A stretch of DNA of 64,000 bases from Streptomyces sp. NBC_00820 (GCF_036347055.1 NZ_CP108882.1:5498501-5562500); one strand, 5' to 3'; shown: positions 34,996 through 44,298, counted from the stretch's first letter. The notes: generated by a model not told the origin, from the sequence alone. Numbers and translations: made by a program.

Positions 34996-35967
34996 ATGCA
35001 GCCACGGAACATGTCCATGAGCGGCGTCGTCGACCTCGCCGCGGTGAAGGCGGCCCAGGAGGCCAAGGCCAAGGCCGAGCAGGTGCGCGCCGAAGCCGCC
35101 CGACAGGGCGGCACGGGGGCGATCTCCCCGGCCGATCTCGTCATCGACGTCGATGAGGCGGACTTCGAGAAGGACGTCCTCCAGCGCTCCGCCGAAGTCC
35201 CCGTCGTCATCGACTTCTGGGCCGAGTGGTGTCAGCCCTGCAAGCAGCTGAGCCCGCTCCTGGAGCGGCTGGCCGTCGAGTACGACGGGCGCTTCCTCCT
35301 CGCCAAGATCGACGTCGACGCCAACCAGATGCTGATGCAGCAGTTCGGCGTCCAGGGAATTCCCGCCGTGTTCGCCGTCGTCGCGGGACAGGCCCTGCCC
35401 CTCTTCCAGGGCGCGGCCGGCGAACAGGAGATCCGGGAGATGCTGGACCAGCTGGTGCTGGTCGGCGAGGAGCGGTTCGGCCTGACCGGCCTGACCGTCG
35501 ACCCGGACGCCGCCGCGGGCGGTGCCGCCCGCCGCGAGGTCCAGGAGGGCCCGTACGACGCCCTGCTGGAAGCCGCCGTACAGGCGCTCGACGCGGGTGA
35601 CCTGGGCGGGGCCGTCCAGGCCTACAAGAACGTGCTGAGCGACGACCCGGCCAACACCGAGGCCAAACTGGGTCTCGCGCAGGCCGAGTTGCTTCAGCGG
35701 GTGCAGCACATGGACCCGCAGCGGGTGCGCCGGGACGCCGCCGACAAGCCGGGCGACGTGGACGCGCAGATCGCGGCGGCCGACCTGGACCTGGTGGGCG
35801 GTCATGTCGACGACGCCTTCGGGCGGTTGATCGAGACCGTGACGCGCACCGCGGGCGACGACCGGGACACCGTGCGGCGCCGGCTGCTGGAGATGTTCGA
35901 AGTCGTGGGTCCCGAGGACCCGCGTGTGGTCGGGGCGCGCCGGGCGCTGGCGCGGGCCCTGTTCTGA
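34996..35967 (+). CDS. CnoX/YbbN-like thioredoxin with C-terminal TPR domain
   Basis: A 323-residue protein. ATG 34996 follows GGGGGAGG. Residues 1-45 form a charged extension, 50-150 a thioredoxin fold with an active site WCQPC at 78-82, and 185-323 a helical tetratricopeptide-type domain (YDALLEAAVQALDAGDLGGAVQAYKNVL...). E. coli CnoX (YbbN) is a chaperone that cooperates with GroEL and DnaK and lacks the first Cys; here both cysteines are present, so redox activity is possible. Cytoplasmic. Confidence 0.9.
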   Translation: MQPRNMSMSGVVDLAAVKAAQEAKAKAEQVRAEAARQGGTGAISPADLVIDVDEADFEKDVLQRSAEVPVVIDFWAEWCQPCKQLSPLLERLAVEYDGRFLLAKIDVDANQMLMQQFGVQGIPAVFAVVAGQALPLFQGAAGEQEIREMLDQLVLVGEERFGLTGLTVDPDAAAGGAARREVQEGPYDALLEAAVQALDAGDLGGAVQAYKNVLSDDPANTEAKLGLAQAELLQRVQHMDPQRVRRDAADKPGDVDAQIAAADLDLVGGHVDDAFGRLIETVTRTAGDDRDTVRRRLLEMFEVVGPEDPRVVGARRALARALF

Positions 35968-36587
35968 CCAGTCGGTAAACGCCACGGCTTGTGACGCCGG
36001 GGTGAAAGATCTGCCGACAATGAGTCAGGGCGACTGCACTTTGCCAAATCTTGGCAATCGTGCGCGCTGTTACTCGGAGTAAGTCGGAGCCGTTGGTCTG
36101 TCTGGTTTCATCCAGGGATCAACGGCTTTGCTCCACCCCTGAGGGGTACCGAGCGTCGCACACCGAGACCGCTGAGTCGTTGTTCGGTTATCCCGCCGTT
36201 ACTAGCCAGTAATGAACCCCCTTGTGTCTCGGCCGAGAATGCACCACGATCGGCGACGCTCGGTCCATTCCCGTCCCCCGGCATCCGGCCGGGTCGCGGA
36301 AACCTGGGTCCCCACCGAGCAGAGCCGGCGGCAGTGGCGCCGGCTCTAGGACAGGGGGGTCTTCGCCTTGCCGGCGAAGCCTGTCCAGAAGGTTGTGCGT
36401 GATGCGTGTCAGGCGCGACCAGTGGTTGTCGCTCGGGGGTGATCGCCGGTGATTCGGGCGCGGTTCGCGCCACCGAGCGCGGGCGCTCTCCTTCCCGAGG
36501 ACGTAGCACTTCTCCCATCCCTGCCCGGCCGGGCCGCCGACTGGGGCCAGTCCGGGCCAGGAGATGTACGTCCGAGAAGGAGGAAAT
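35968..36587 (+). other. 620-bp intergenic region with palindromes and a structured leader
   Basis: No gene is supported. It holds three palindromes (TTGCCAA-ATC-TTGGCAA at 36041-36057; TTACT-CGG-AGTAA at 36070-36082; TTACT-AGCC-AGTAA at 36200-36213). Two stable hairpins follow: 36321-36347 (10-bp stem) and 36349-36386 (two-part stem GGACAGG/CCTGTCC and CTTCGCC/GGCGAAG). The last 200 bases before the DUF6230 gene show nothing further that I can name. Confidence 0.5.
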
Positions 36588-37226
36588 ATGGAGTCCCAGG
36601 TGCGTGGCGGGACCAGATGGAAGCGCTTCGCTGTGGTCATGGTGCCCAGCGTCGCCGCAACGGCCGCGATAGGTGTCGCCCTCGCGCAGGGCGCTCTCGC
36701 CGCTTCGTTCAGTGTTTCGGGCCAGTCGTTCAAGGTGCGTGCCGACAAGCTCGTCGGTGACGGATTCGAACAGTACGGTGCCATCGACAGCGGCTACACC
36801 ATGGACGGAAAGAAGACCGCTCACCCGGTCGCCGTCTCGGCGTTCAGCCATGCCGAGATCACCAACCTGTGCCAGTCCGTGGTCACCCCGAACGTGCCGG
36901 TCTTCGGTTCCGTCAGCCTGATCCTGAGGGCCGGCGGGGCGGGGCACGACGCGGTCGAGGCCGACCGTATCTACATCGACGTCGCCGACCTCCAGGCCGA
37001 CGCGACCTTCGACAACATCGACATCGGTGTGGCCGCCAAGGACGCGAGCAAGGGGCCGGGCATGAAGGGCGGCGGCGAGCAGGCCAACCCCTTCGGGTTC
37101 GCCCAGCAGGCCGACAAGGCCACGCTGGTCAACGTGAAGCAGACGGCGTGGGCGACCACCGCCGGCACGTTCAAGCTGAGCGGGCTGCACATGTCGCTGT
37201 CGACCGATGGCGCGGAGTGCTACTAA
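36588..37226 (+). CDS. DUF6230 cell-surface protein
   Basis: A 212-residue protein. Its ribosome-binding site AAGGAGGAA is near-ideal, marking a highly translated gene. The N-terminus is cytoplasmic and basic (MESQVRGGTRWKRF), followed by one hydrophobic segment (residues 22-46) that acts as signal or anchor. The mature part is beta-rich (FSVSGQSFKVRADKLVGDGFEQYG...GTFKLSGLHMSLSTDG). DUF6230 has no known function. It is first in an operon with a DUF6114 protein and a related surface protein. Confidence 0.85.
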   Translation: MESQVRGGTRWKRFAVVMVPSVAATAAIGVALAQGALAASFSVSGQSFKVRADKLVGDGFEQYGAIDSGYTMDGKKTAHPVAVSAFSHAEITNLCQSVVTPNVPVFGSVSLILRAGGAGHDAVEADRIYIDVADLQADATFDNIDIGVAAKDASKGPGMKGGGEQANPFGFAQQADKATLVNVKQTAWATTAGTFKLSGLHMSLSTDGAECY

Positions 37227-37343
37227 GCACTCGTTGACGGGCGGGGGAGCCGATGGCGCCCCCGCCCGTCCCCTCTCCGGCCGCGCTTTCACGCGCGGCA
37301 CACATCACCACCACAGCAACGCCGCACCAGGGAGCTGTTTTCC

Positions 37344-37943
37344 ATGAGCGCCGAGACCCCTGCCGCCGACTCCGGCAAGTTCGACCACCGGAGGCAGCAG
37401 TTCCGCGCCTGGCGGGGCGACCGTCCCTTCTGGGCCGGCCTGTACGTCCTGCTCAGCGGCCTTCCGATCATGTACTTCCCGTACTTCCACCTCCAGCTCG
37501 GTCATCTGACGCTGGCGATGGCGACCACGGCTGGTGCCGGTTCCCTGATCATCGGTGTGCTGCTCATCGTCCTGGGCATCAGTCTCTGGTTCCAGAAGCA
37601 CGTACGGACGTTCGCGGGTGTCGCGGCGATCCTGCTGGCGCTGGTGTCCCTCCCCGTGTCCAACTTCGGCGGCTTCATCGTGGGCTTCCTGCTCGCGCTC
37701 GTGGGCGGAGCGATGGCCGTGTCCTGGGCGCCGGGCAAGCCGCAGCAGCCGGAGCCGCCCACCGCGGTCGCCCCGGCCGCCGCCGCCCCGGCCGAAGGCG
37801 TCGCGCCCGGGGCCGTCGCGCTGTCCAAGCAGGACGGGGCGAGCGAGGGCATCCCCTCCCAGGCCTCCGAGGCGCTGGGGGAGAACGACCTGTCAGGAAT
37901 GAACCCGGCCAACGGGGCGAACGGGAGGCACAGTGCCGGCTGA
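37344..37943 (+). CDS. DUF6114 polytopic membrane protein
   Basis: A 199-residue protein with four predicted spans between residues 28 and 130 (FWAGLYVLLSGLPIMYFPYF; LAMATTAGAGSLIIGVLLIVLGISLWF; FAGVAAILLALVSLPVSNFGGFIVGFLLALVGGAMAVSW) and a cytoplasmic Pro/Ala tail. DUF6114 and DUF6230 regularly occur together in Streptomyces. It is probably an anchor or assembly partner for the two surface proteins flanking it. The stop overlaps the next start by 11 bases. Confidence 0.85.
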   Translation: MSAETPAADSGKFDHRRQQFRAWRGDRPFWAGLYVLLSGLPIMYFPYFHLQLGHLTLAMATTAGAGSLIIGVLLIVLGISLWFQKHVRTFAGVAAILLALVSLPVSNFGGFIVGFLLALVGGAMAVSWAPGKPQQPEPPTAVAPAAAAPAEGVAPGAVALSKQDGASEGIPSQASEALGENDLSGMNPANGANGRHSAG

Positions 37944-39306
37944 CGAGGTGACCCACTGGAGCGATGTGGACGCGTCCGGTGGGAGAACCGGGGCCCGCCA
38001 CGCGGCTCCCAAGAAGCCGCTGTTCACCAGGTTCCACATGCCCGCCGGCAAGGCGATAGCCACGGTGGCGATGCCGACGGCCGTTCTCATGGGCATGGGC
38101 TTCACGTCGACGCTCGCGCTCGCCGCGGGCGGCGGCACCGGAACGTCGAACAGCCAGAAGGCCGCGGAGTACAAGGACTGCGTCGACGTGCTGGACGGCG
38201 ACAACGCCTCGGCCTCGCCGACCGCGGGCGAGTCCACCGCCCCGGCCACGCCGGATCCTTCGGCGTCCGACGACGGCAAGAGCGCCGACCCGGGCCAGAC
38301 CTCTTCGCCGGATTCAGGTTCCGGCGGCAAGGCCGAGCCCAAGCCGACGCAGACGTCCGGGCCTTCGGGCTCCTCCGGGTCCTCGGACCAGGGCACCGGT
38401 TCCGGCACGGCGCCGGACGCCGGTGGCGCGGGTGCGGCCACGCCGGCTCCGTCGACCCCGTCGGCGAGCCAGAAGGACGCCGGCGATCTGATCGACACGA
38501 TCGGCACCACCCTCGGTGACGTGCTCGGCGGCGGCAAGGACTCGGGCTCGGGCACGTCCGCGAGCCCGGCACCGGCCGCGTCCCAGTCGTCCTCGGGTAC
38601 GCCGTCCGCGCCGTCCTCGGCGGGTACGTCGTCCCCGGCCGGCTCGACGGGTACGGCCGGCACCGGTGGCGTCGCCGATACCGTCGGCGACGTGGCCAAG
38701 AAGGCCGCGGACACCGTCAAGGACACCACCGGCACTATCGACAGGACCGTCAAGGACACCACCGACACGGTGGGGGACACGGCCGCCTCGGCCACGCCCG
38801 ACCCGTCCGCCAGTGCCACCCCGTCCGCCGACGACTGCCCGGCCGCCACCGACGACGTGAGCGGCGTCGACAACAAGGTGCCGGTGGCGGACGACCCCTG
38901 GTACCTGAACGCCAGCTCGCTGCTGCTGAAGGGTGCCGACTACAAGGGCGTCGTCGAGGTGAAGACGGCGAACGGCACCACGAAGAAGGTGCTGAAGTAC
39001 GTCATCTCCGGCGGCACGGACATCGGTGACCTGCACCAGACGGTGAACGACAAGATCTCGGGCAAGACCTACCACGTGCAGGCCGCCTCGGGTTCGACGT
39101 CCACCATCACCGGCGGCGACACCGTGATGTACACCGAGAGCATCTCGGGCAACCTGTTCGGCCTGGTCCCGATCACGTTCAGCCCGGACAGCCCGCCCCC
39201 GCTGAACATCCCGCTGATCTACTTCACCGACGCCAAGGTCAAGCAGGCGGCGCAGTTCGGCGGCAACCTGCACGTACCCGGGATGCACGTCTACACCACC
39301 GGCTGA
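37933..39306 (+). CDS. Surface-anchored protein with Ser/Thr/Pro-rich stalk
   Basis: A 457-residue protein, GTG start. The cytoplasmic N-terminus is about 43 residues, followed by one membrane segment (AIATVAMPTAVLMGMGFTSTLALA), then about 240 residues of low-complexity Ser/Ala/Pro/Thr/Asp containing an amphipathic repeat (VKDTTGTIDRTVKDTTDTVGDT). A folded C-terminal domain of about 145 residues follows (WYLNASSLLLKGADYKGVVEV ... HVPGMHVYTTG), whose style resembles the DUF6230 mature domain. Probably displayed on the cell surface, with the stalk crossing the wall. Function unknown. Confidence 0.8.
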   Translation: MPADEVTHWSDVDASGGRTGARHAAPKKPLFTRFHMPAGKAIATVAMPTAVLMGMGFTSTLALAAGGGTGTSNSQKAAEYKDCVDVLDGDNASASPTAGESTAPATPDPSASDDGKSADPGQTSSPDSGSGGKAEPKPTQTSGPSGSSGSSDQGTGSGTAPDAGGAGAATPAPSTPSASQKDAGDLIDTIGTTLGDVLGGGKDSGSGTSASPAPAASQSSSGTPSAPSSAGTSSPAGSTGTAGTGGVADTVGDVAKKAADTVKDTTGTIDRTVKDTTDTVGDTAASATPDPSASATPSADDCPAATDDVSGVDNKVPVADDPWYLNASSLLLKGADYKGVVEVKTANGTTKKVLKYVISGGTDIGDLHQTVNDKISGKTYHVQAASGSTSTITGGDTVMYTESISGNLFGLVPITFSPDSPPPLNIPLIYFTDAKVKQAAQFGGNLHVPGMHVYTTG

Positions 39307-39337
39307 CCGTCCGCGCAAAGCCGTTCCGGGAGCCGCG

Positions 39338-39388
39338 AAAGCGCTGTGGCCCGGCCCTCCGTCACGGAGGGCCGGGCCACAGCGCTTT
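39338..39388. terminator. 51-bp perfect palindrome, bidirectional terminator
   Basis: Arms 39338-39362 and 39364-39388 are fully complementary (AAAGCGCTGTGGCCCGGCCC and so on), flanked by AAA and TTT. It ends both the surface-protein operon and the convergent pyk gene. Confidence 0.9.
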
Positions 39389-39432
39389 GTCACGCGGGGA
39401 GCGCTCCGCTGGGAACCGCCCCTGCGAAGCCG

Positions 39433-40863
39433 TCAGTCGAGGTCTTCGCCGCCCAGGTGGTGGACCCGGACCATGTTGGTGGTGCCGGGGACGCCGGGGG
39501 GCGAGCCGGCGGTGATGACCACGGTGTCGCCGGCGTTGAAGCGGTTCAGCTTGCCCAGCTCCTGGTCGACCATGTCGACCATCTCGTCGGTGCTGTTCAC
39601 GAACGGCACCACGTGCGACTCCACGCCCCAGCTGAGCGTCAGCTGGTTGCGGGTGCCCTCGTCGGTGGTGAAGGCGAGGATCGGCTGGGCGGCGCGGTAG
39701 CGCGACAGACGCCGGGCGGTGTCGCCGGACTTGGTGAAGGCGATCAGACCCTTGGCGCCGAGGAAGTCCGCGATCTCGCAGGCGGCACGGGCGACCGAAC
39801 CACCCTGCGTGCGCGGCTTCTTGCCGGGGACCAGCGGCTGCAGGCCCTTGGAGAGCAGCTCCTCCTCGGCCGCGGTGACGATCTTCGACATCGTCTTGAC
39901 CGTCTCGACCGGGTAGGCGCCCACGCTCGACTCGGCGGACAGCATGACCGCGTCGGCGCCGTCCAGGATCGCGTTGGCCACGTCGGAGGCCTCGGCGCGG
40001 GTCGGACGGGAGTTGGTGATCATCGACTCCATCATCTGGGTCGCCACGATCACCGGCTTGGCGTTGCGCCGGCACAGCTCGATGAGGCGCTTCTGCACCA
40101 TCGGGACCTTCTCGAGCGGGTACTCGACGGCCAGGTCGCCACGGGCCACCATGACGGCGTCGAACGCCGCGACGACGTCCGCCATGTTCTCCACCGCCTG
40201 CGGCTTCTCCACCTTGGCGATGACCGGGACGCGGCGGCCCTCCTCGTCCATGACCTTGTGGACGTCCTGGACGTCCTTGGCGTCACGGACGAAGGACAGC
40301 GCGACCATGTCGCAGCCCATGCGCAGCGCGAACCGCAGGTCCTCGACGTCCTTCTCGCTCAGCGCGGGCACGTTCACGGCCGCGCCGGGCAGGTTGATGC
40401 CCTTGTGGTCGGAGACGACACCGCCCTCGATGACGATCGTCTTCACCCGCGGGCCCTCGACGTCCGTGACCTTCAGCTCGACGTTGCCGTCGTTGATCAG
40501 GATCTGGTCGCCGCGCGAGACGTCGCCCGGCAGGCCCTTGTACGTCGTACCGCAGATCCGCTTGTCGCCCGGCACGTCCTCGGTCGTGATGACGAACTCG
40601 TCACCGCGCTCCAGCTCGACCGGACCCTCGGCGAAGGTCTCCAGGCGGATCTTCGGGCCCTGCAGGTCGGCGAGGACACCGATGGCCTTGCCGGTCTCCT
40701 TGGAGGCGGCACGGACGCGGTCGTACCGCGCCTGGTGCTCGGCGTGGGAGCCATGGCTGAAGTTGAAGCGGGCCACGTTCATGCCCGCCTCGATCATGTC
40801 GACGAGCTTCTCGTGGGTGTCGACCGCGGGGCCGAGAGTACAAACGATTTTCGAACGGCGCAT
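39433..40863 (-). CDS. pyk: Pyruvate kinase
   Basis: Converts phosphoenolpyruvate and ADP to pyruvate and ATP, the last step of glycolysis. The 476 residues show the usual order: MRRSKIVCTLGPA, NFSHGSH, substrate loop VIAKVEKPQAVENM, metal-binding VARGDLAVE and TQMMESMITNSRPTRAEASDVANA. The C-terminal domain matches bacterial allosteric types. ATG 40863 has no ribosome-binding site; TAGGAT ends seven bases upstream, so the message is probably leaderless. It lies beside ackA-pta, which drains acetyl-CoA made from its product. Confidence 0.97.
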   Translation of the reverse strand: MRRSKIVCTLGPAVDTHEKLVDMIEAGMNVARFNFSHGSHAEHQARYDRVRAASKETGKAIGVLADLQGPKIRLETFAEGPVELERGDEFVITTEDVPGDKRICGTTYKGLPGDVSRGDQILINDGNVELKVTDVEGPRVKTIVIEGGVVSDHKGINLPGAAVNVPALSEKDVEDLRFALRMGCDMVALSFVRDAKDVQDVHKVMDEEGRRVPVIAKVEKPQAVENMADVVAAFDAVMVARGDLAVEYPLEKVPMVQKRLIELCRRNAKPVIVATQMMESMITNSRPTRAEASDVANAILDGADAVMLSAESSVGAYPVETVKTMSKIVTAAEEELLSKGLQPLVPGKKPRTQGGSVARAACEIADFLGAKGLIAFTKSGDTARRLSRYRAAQPILAFTTDEGTRNQLTLSWGVESHVVPFVNSTDEMVDMVDQELGKLNRFNAGDTVVITAGSPPGVPGTTNMVRVHHLGGEDLD

Positions 40864-40870
40864 GAGTGCG

Positions 40871-40904
40871 ATCCTATCGTTTTGTTTCGCTGCGGAATAT
40901 TCCG
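40871..40904 (-). promoter_or_regulatory. pyk promoter region with 12-bp palindrome
   Basis: On the minus strand the -10 box TAGGAT spans 40876-40871, placing transcription start at the ATG. The perfect palindrome CGGAATATTCCG (40893-40904) covers the -35 position, where no standard -35 box is present. Confidence 0.55.
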
Positions 40905-40963
40905 GCTGGCGGAAGATACAAATGGGCGGACATGCGCTCAGGCGTGTTACTCCGGTGTATTGC

Positions 40964-42211
40964 TCAGCGGTTCTTTCCGACCAGCGCGTACGTCTGCGTG
41001 GCGATCTCCAGTTCCTCGTCGGTCGGCACCACCGCGACCGCCACCCGCGCGGACTCGGGCGAGATCAGCCGCGGTTCACCGCCGCGTACGGCGTTCAGCT
41101 CGCTGTCGACCGCGAGCCCCAGCCCCTCCAGGCCCGCGATCGCCGCCTCGCGCACCGGCGCCGCGTTCTCGCCGACACCGGCCGTGAACGCCACCGCGTC
41201 CACCTGGCCGAGCACCGCGTAATAGGCGCCGATGTACTTCTTCAGCCGGTGAATGTAAATGTCGAAGGCCAGCGCGGCCTCTTCGTCGCCCTCGTCGATC
41301 CGGCGGCGGATCTCGCGCATGTCATTGTCGCCGCACAGACCGAACAGACCGCTCCTCTTGTTGAGAAGAGTGTCGATCTCGTCCATGGACATTCCGGCAA
41401 CGCGCGCCAAATGGAAGATGACCGCCGGGTCCAGATCACCGGAGCGCGTCCCCATCACGAGCCCCTCCAGCGGCGTCAGCCCCATGGAGGTGTCCACGCA
41501 CCGGCCCTTCTCGACCGCCGACGCCGAGGCGCCGTTGCCCAGGTGCAGCACGATCACGTTGACCTCGGACGGGTCCTTGCCCAGCAGCCGCGCGGTCTCA
41601 CGGGAGACGTACGCGTGCGAGGTGCCGTGGAAGCCGTAGCGGCGGACGCGGTACCGGTCGGCGATCCTCGGGTCGATCGCGTAGCGCGCCGCCGGCTCCG
41701 GCATCGTCGTGTGGAACGCCGTGTCGAAGATCGCGACCTGCGGCAGGTCCGGGCGCAGCGCCTGCGCGGTGCGGATGCCGGTCAGGTTGGCCGGGTTGTG
41801 CAGTGGCGCGACCGGGATCAGCCGCTCGATCTCCGTGAGCACCGACTCGTCGACGACGGTCGGCTCGGTGAAGAACATACCGCCGTGCACCACCCGGTGC
41901 CCGATCGCGGCCAGTTCGGGCGAGTCCAGGCCGAGACCGTCCCGGGTCAGCTCCTCGGCCACCGCCTTCAGAGCCGCGTCGTGGCCGGCGATCGGCCCGG
42001 TCTGCTCCCGGGTCTCGCCGGTGACCAGGCAGGTGTGCGTCAGCCGCGAGGTCTGCTCGCCGATGCGCTCGACCAGTCCCACCGCCAGGCGGCTGCTGTC
42101 CCGCATGTCCAGCAGCTGGTACTTCACCGACGAGGAGCCGGAGTTGAGGACGAGAACCCGGGTGGGGGTGTCAGGGGTGCCGGAGGTACCGGAGGTACTG
42201 GGGGTGCTCAC
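40964..42211 (-). CDS. ackA: Acetate kinase
   Basis: Interconverts acetyl phosphate + ADP and acetate + ATP. The 415 residues show VLVLNSGSSSVKYQLLD at the start, HRVVHGG, RRYGFHGTSH and HLGNGASASAVEKGRCVDTSMG (phosphate-binding). The first 15 residues are a Ser/Thr/Pro-rich extension. The GTG start overlaps the pta stop by four bases, so Pta and AckA are made in concert for acetate overflow or acetyl-phosphate control. Confidence 0.97.
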   Translation of the reverse strand: MSTPSTSGTSGTPDTPTRVLVLNSGSSSVKYQLLDMRDSSRLAVGLVERIGEQTSRLTHTCLVTGETREQTGPIAGHDAALKAVAEELTRDGLGLDSPELAAIGHRVVHGGMFFTEPTVVDESVLTEIERLIPVAPLHNPANLTGIRTAQALRPDLPQVAIFDTAFHTTMPEPAARYAIDPRIADRYRVRRYGFHGTSHAYVSRETARLLGKDPSEVNVIVLHLGNGASASAVEKGRCVDTSMGLTPLEGLVMGTRSGDLDPAVIFHLARVAGMSMDEIDTLLNKRSGLFGLCGDNDMREIRRRIDEGDEEAALAFDIYIHRLKKYIGAYYAVLGQVDAVAFTAGVGENAAPVREAAIAGLEGLGLAVDSELNAVRGGEPRLISPESARVAVAVVPTDEELEIATQTYALVGKNR

Positions 42212-44298
42212 TGCTGGGACGCCTTCCCGCTCGGGTGCTGGGCCTGGATCGCCGTGATGGCGACGGTGGTGACGATGTCCTGGACGAGCGCGCCCCGGGA
42301 CAGGTCGTTGACCGGCTTGCGCAGACCCTGCAGGACCGGTCCGACGGCGATCGCGCCGGCCGAGCGCTGCACGGCCTTGTAGGTGTTGTTGCCGGTGTTG
42401 AGGTCGGGGAAGATCAGCACGCTGGCCTGCCCGGCGACCTCCGAACCGGGCAGCTTGGTCGCGGCCACGGAGGGCTCCACGGCGGCGTCGTACTGGATCG
42501 GCCCCTCGGTCTTCAGGTCGGGCCGCCGCTCGCGCACCAGCTTGGTCGCCTCGCGCACCTTGTCGACGTCGGCGCCCGAACCGGACGTGCCGGTGGAGTA
42601 CGACAGCATCGCGATCCTCGGCTCCACGCCGAACTGCGCGGCCGTGCCCGCCGACTGCACGGCGATGTCCGCCAGTTGCTCGGCGTCGGGGTCGGGGTTG
42701 ACCGCGCAGTCGCCGTACACGAGCACCTTGTCGGCCAGGCACATGAAGAACACCGACGAGACGATCGACGCCTCGGGCCTGGTCTTGATGATCTCGAAGG
42801 CGGGCCGGATGGTGGCGGCCGTGGAGTGCACGGACCCCGACACCATGCCGTCGGCGAGCCCCTCCTGGACCATCAGCGTCCCGAAGTAGTTCACGTCGCT
42901 GACGACGTCGTACGCCAGCTCCACCGTCACGCCCTTGTGGGCGCGCAGCGCCGCGTACTTCTCCGCGAACGTGTCGCGCAGCTCGGAGGTGGCCGGGTCG
43001 ATCAGCTGAGTGTCGCCCAGGTCGATGCCCAGGTCGGCGGCCTTCTTGCGGATCTGGTCGACCGGGCCGAGCAGCGTCAGGTCGCACACGTCCCGGCGCA
43101 GCAGCACCTCCGCCGCGTGCAGCACCCGCTCCTCGGTGCCCTCCGGCAGCACGACCCGGCGCTTGTCCGCGCGGGCCCGCTCCAGAAGCTTGTGCTCGAA
43201 CATCATTGGGGTGACCCGGTCGCTGCTGGGGGCGCTCACGCGCGAGGCCAGCTCGCCGGTGTCGACGTACCGCTCGAACAGGCCGAGCGCGGTCTCCGCC
43301 TTGCGTGGAGTGGCCGCCGTCATCTTCCCCTCCAGCGAGAACAGCTGCTCGGCGGTGGGGAAGCTGGTGCCGGCGACCGAGAGCACCGGGGTGCCGGGGG
43401 CGAGGCGGGCGGCCAGGGTGAGGATTCCCTCGCTCGGCACCTCGTTCAGGGTCAGCAGCACGCCGGCGATCGGCGGGGTGCCGGCGCTGTGCGCGGCCAG
43501 CGAGCCGACGACGAGGTCGGCGCGGTCCCCCGGGGTCACGACCAGGCAGCCCGGGGTCAGGGCGGACAGGAAGTTCGGCAGCATCGCGCCGCCGAAGACG
43601 AAGCCCAGCGCGTCCCGGGCGAGCCCGGCGTCGTCGCCGAGCAGCACCTTGGCGTCGAGGTACCGGGCGATCTGCGCGACCGTCGGCGCGGACAGCGCGG
43701 GCTCGTCCGGCAGCACGTAAGCGGGCACCGGCAGCCGGTTGGCCAGCCGCTCGGCGATCTCGTCCCGGTCCTCGCGGGCCACCCGGTTGGCCACCACGGC
43801 CAGCACGTCGCAGCCCAGCACCTCGTAGGCCCGGTAGGCGTTGCGGGTCTCGGCCAGCACGGACTCGGCCGACTGGTCCAGGCCGCCGACCACCGGCACG
43901 ACGGAGGCGCCGAACTCGTTGGCCAGACGCGCGTTCAGCGCCAGCTCGTCCGGCAGCTGGGTGTCGGCGAAGTCGGTGCCGAGGACCAGGACGACGTCGT
44001 AGTCGCGGGCCACCCGGTGGAAGCGGTCGACCAGTGTGGAGACCAGCTCGTCCGTGCCCTGTTCGGCCTGGATCGCGGCGGCCTCGTGGTAGTCCATGCC
44101 GTAGACCGTGTCGGGGGCCTGGGACAGCCGGTAGCGCGCCCGCAGCAGTTCGAACATACGGTCGGGCCGGTCATGGAACAGGGGCCGGAAGACACCGACC
44201 CGGTCGACCTGGCGGGTCAGGAGTTCCATGATCCCCAGCTCGACGACCTGGCGGCCGTCGCTGCGGTCGATGCCGGTCACGTACACGCTGCGCGTCAC
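42208..44298 (-). CDS. pta: Phosphate acetyltransferase
   Basis: Interconverts acetyl-CoA and acetyl phosphate. A 696-residue long-form enzyme: an N-terminal BioD-like P-loop-fold domain (residues 1-200) that begins VYVTGIDRSDGRQ rather than with an intact P-loop, a central DRTGG domain (210-330), and a C-terminal catalytic domain (about 370-690) with GTEERVLHAAEVL, GDCAVNPDP, MLSYSTGTSGSG and FPDLNTGNNTYKAVQRS. The GTG start is divergent from pfkA. First gene of pta-ackA. Confidence 0.96.
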   Translation of the reverse strand: MTRSVYVTGIDRSDGRQVVELGIMELLTRQVDRVGVFRPLFHDRPDRMFELLRARYRLSQAPDTVYGMDYHEAAAIQAEQGTDELVSTLVDRFHRVARDYDVVLVLGTDFADTQLPDELALNARLANEFGASVVPVVGGLDQSAESVLAETRNAYRAYEVLGCDVLAVVANRVAREDRDEIAERLANRLPVPAYVLPDEPALSAPTVAQIARYLDAKVLLGDDAGLARDALGFVFGGAMLPNFLSALTPGCLVVTPGDRADLVVGSLAAHSAGTPPIAGVLLTLNEVPSEGILTLAARLAPGTPVLSVAGTSFPTAEQLFSLEGKMTAATPRKAETALGLFERYVDTGELASRVSAPSSDRVTPMMFEHKLLERARADKRRVVLPEGTEERVLHAAEVLLRRDVCDLTLLGPVDQIRKKAADLGIDLGDTQLIDPATSELRDTFAEKYAALRAHKGVTVELAYDVVSDVNYFGTLMVQEGLADGMVSGSVHSTAATIRPAFEIIKTRPEASIVSSVFFMCLADKVLVYGDCAVNPDPDAEQLADIAVQSAGTAAQFGVEPRIAMLSYSTGTSGSGADVDKVREATKLVRERRPDLKTEGPIQYDAAVEPSVAATKLPGSEVAGQASVLIFPDLNTGNNTYKAVQRSAGAIAVGPVLQGLRKPVNDLSRGALVQDIVTTVAITAIQAQHPSGKASQQ

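Noticed and set aside
36041..36400. c-di-AMP (ydaO) riboswitch before the DUF6230 operon
   Set aside because: Some GGAAACC- and GGGGT-like pieces are present, but the conserved GACAGCT core and the ordered pairing of that class could not be found.
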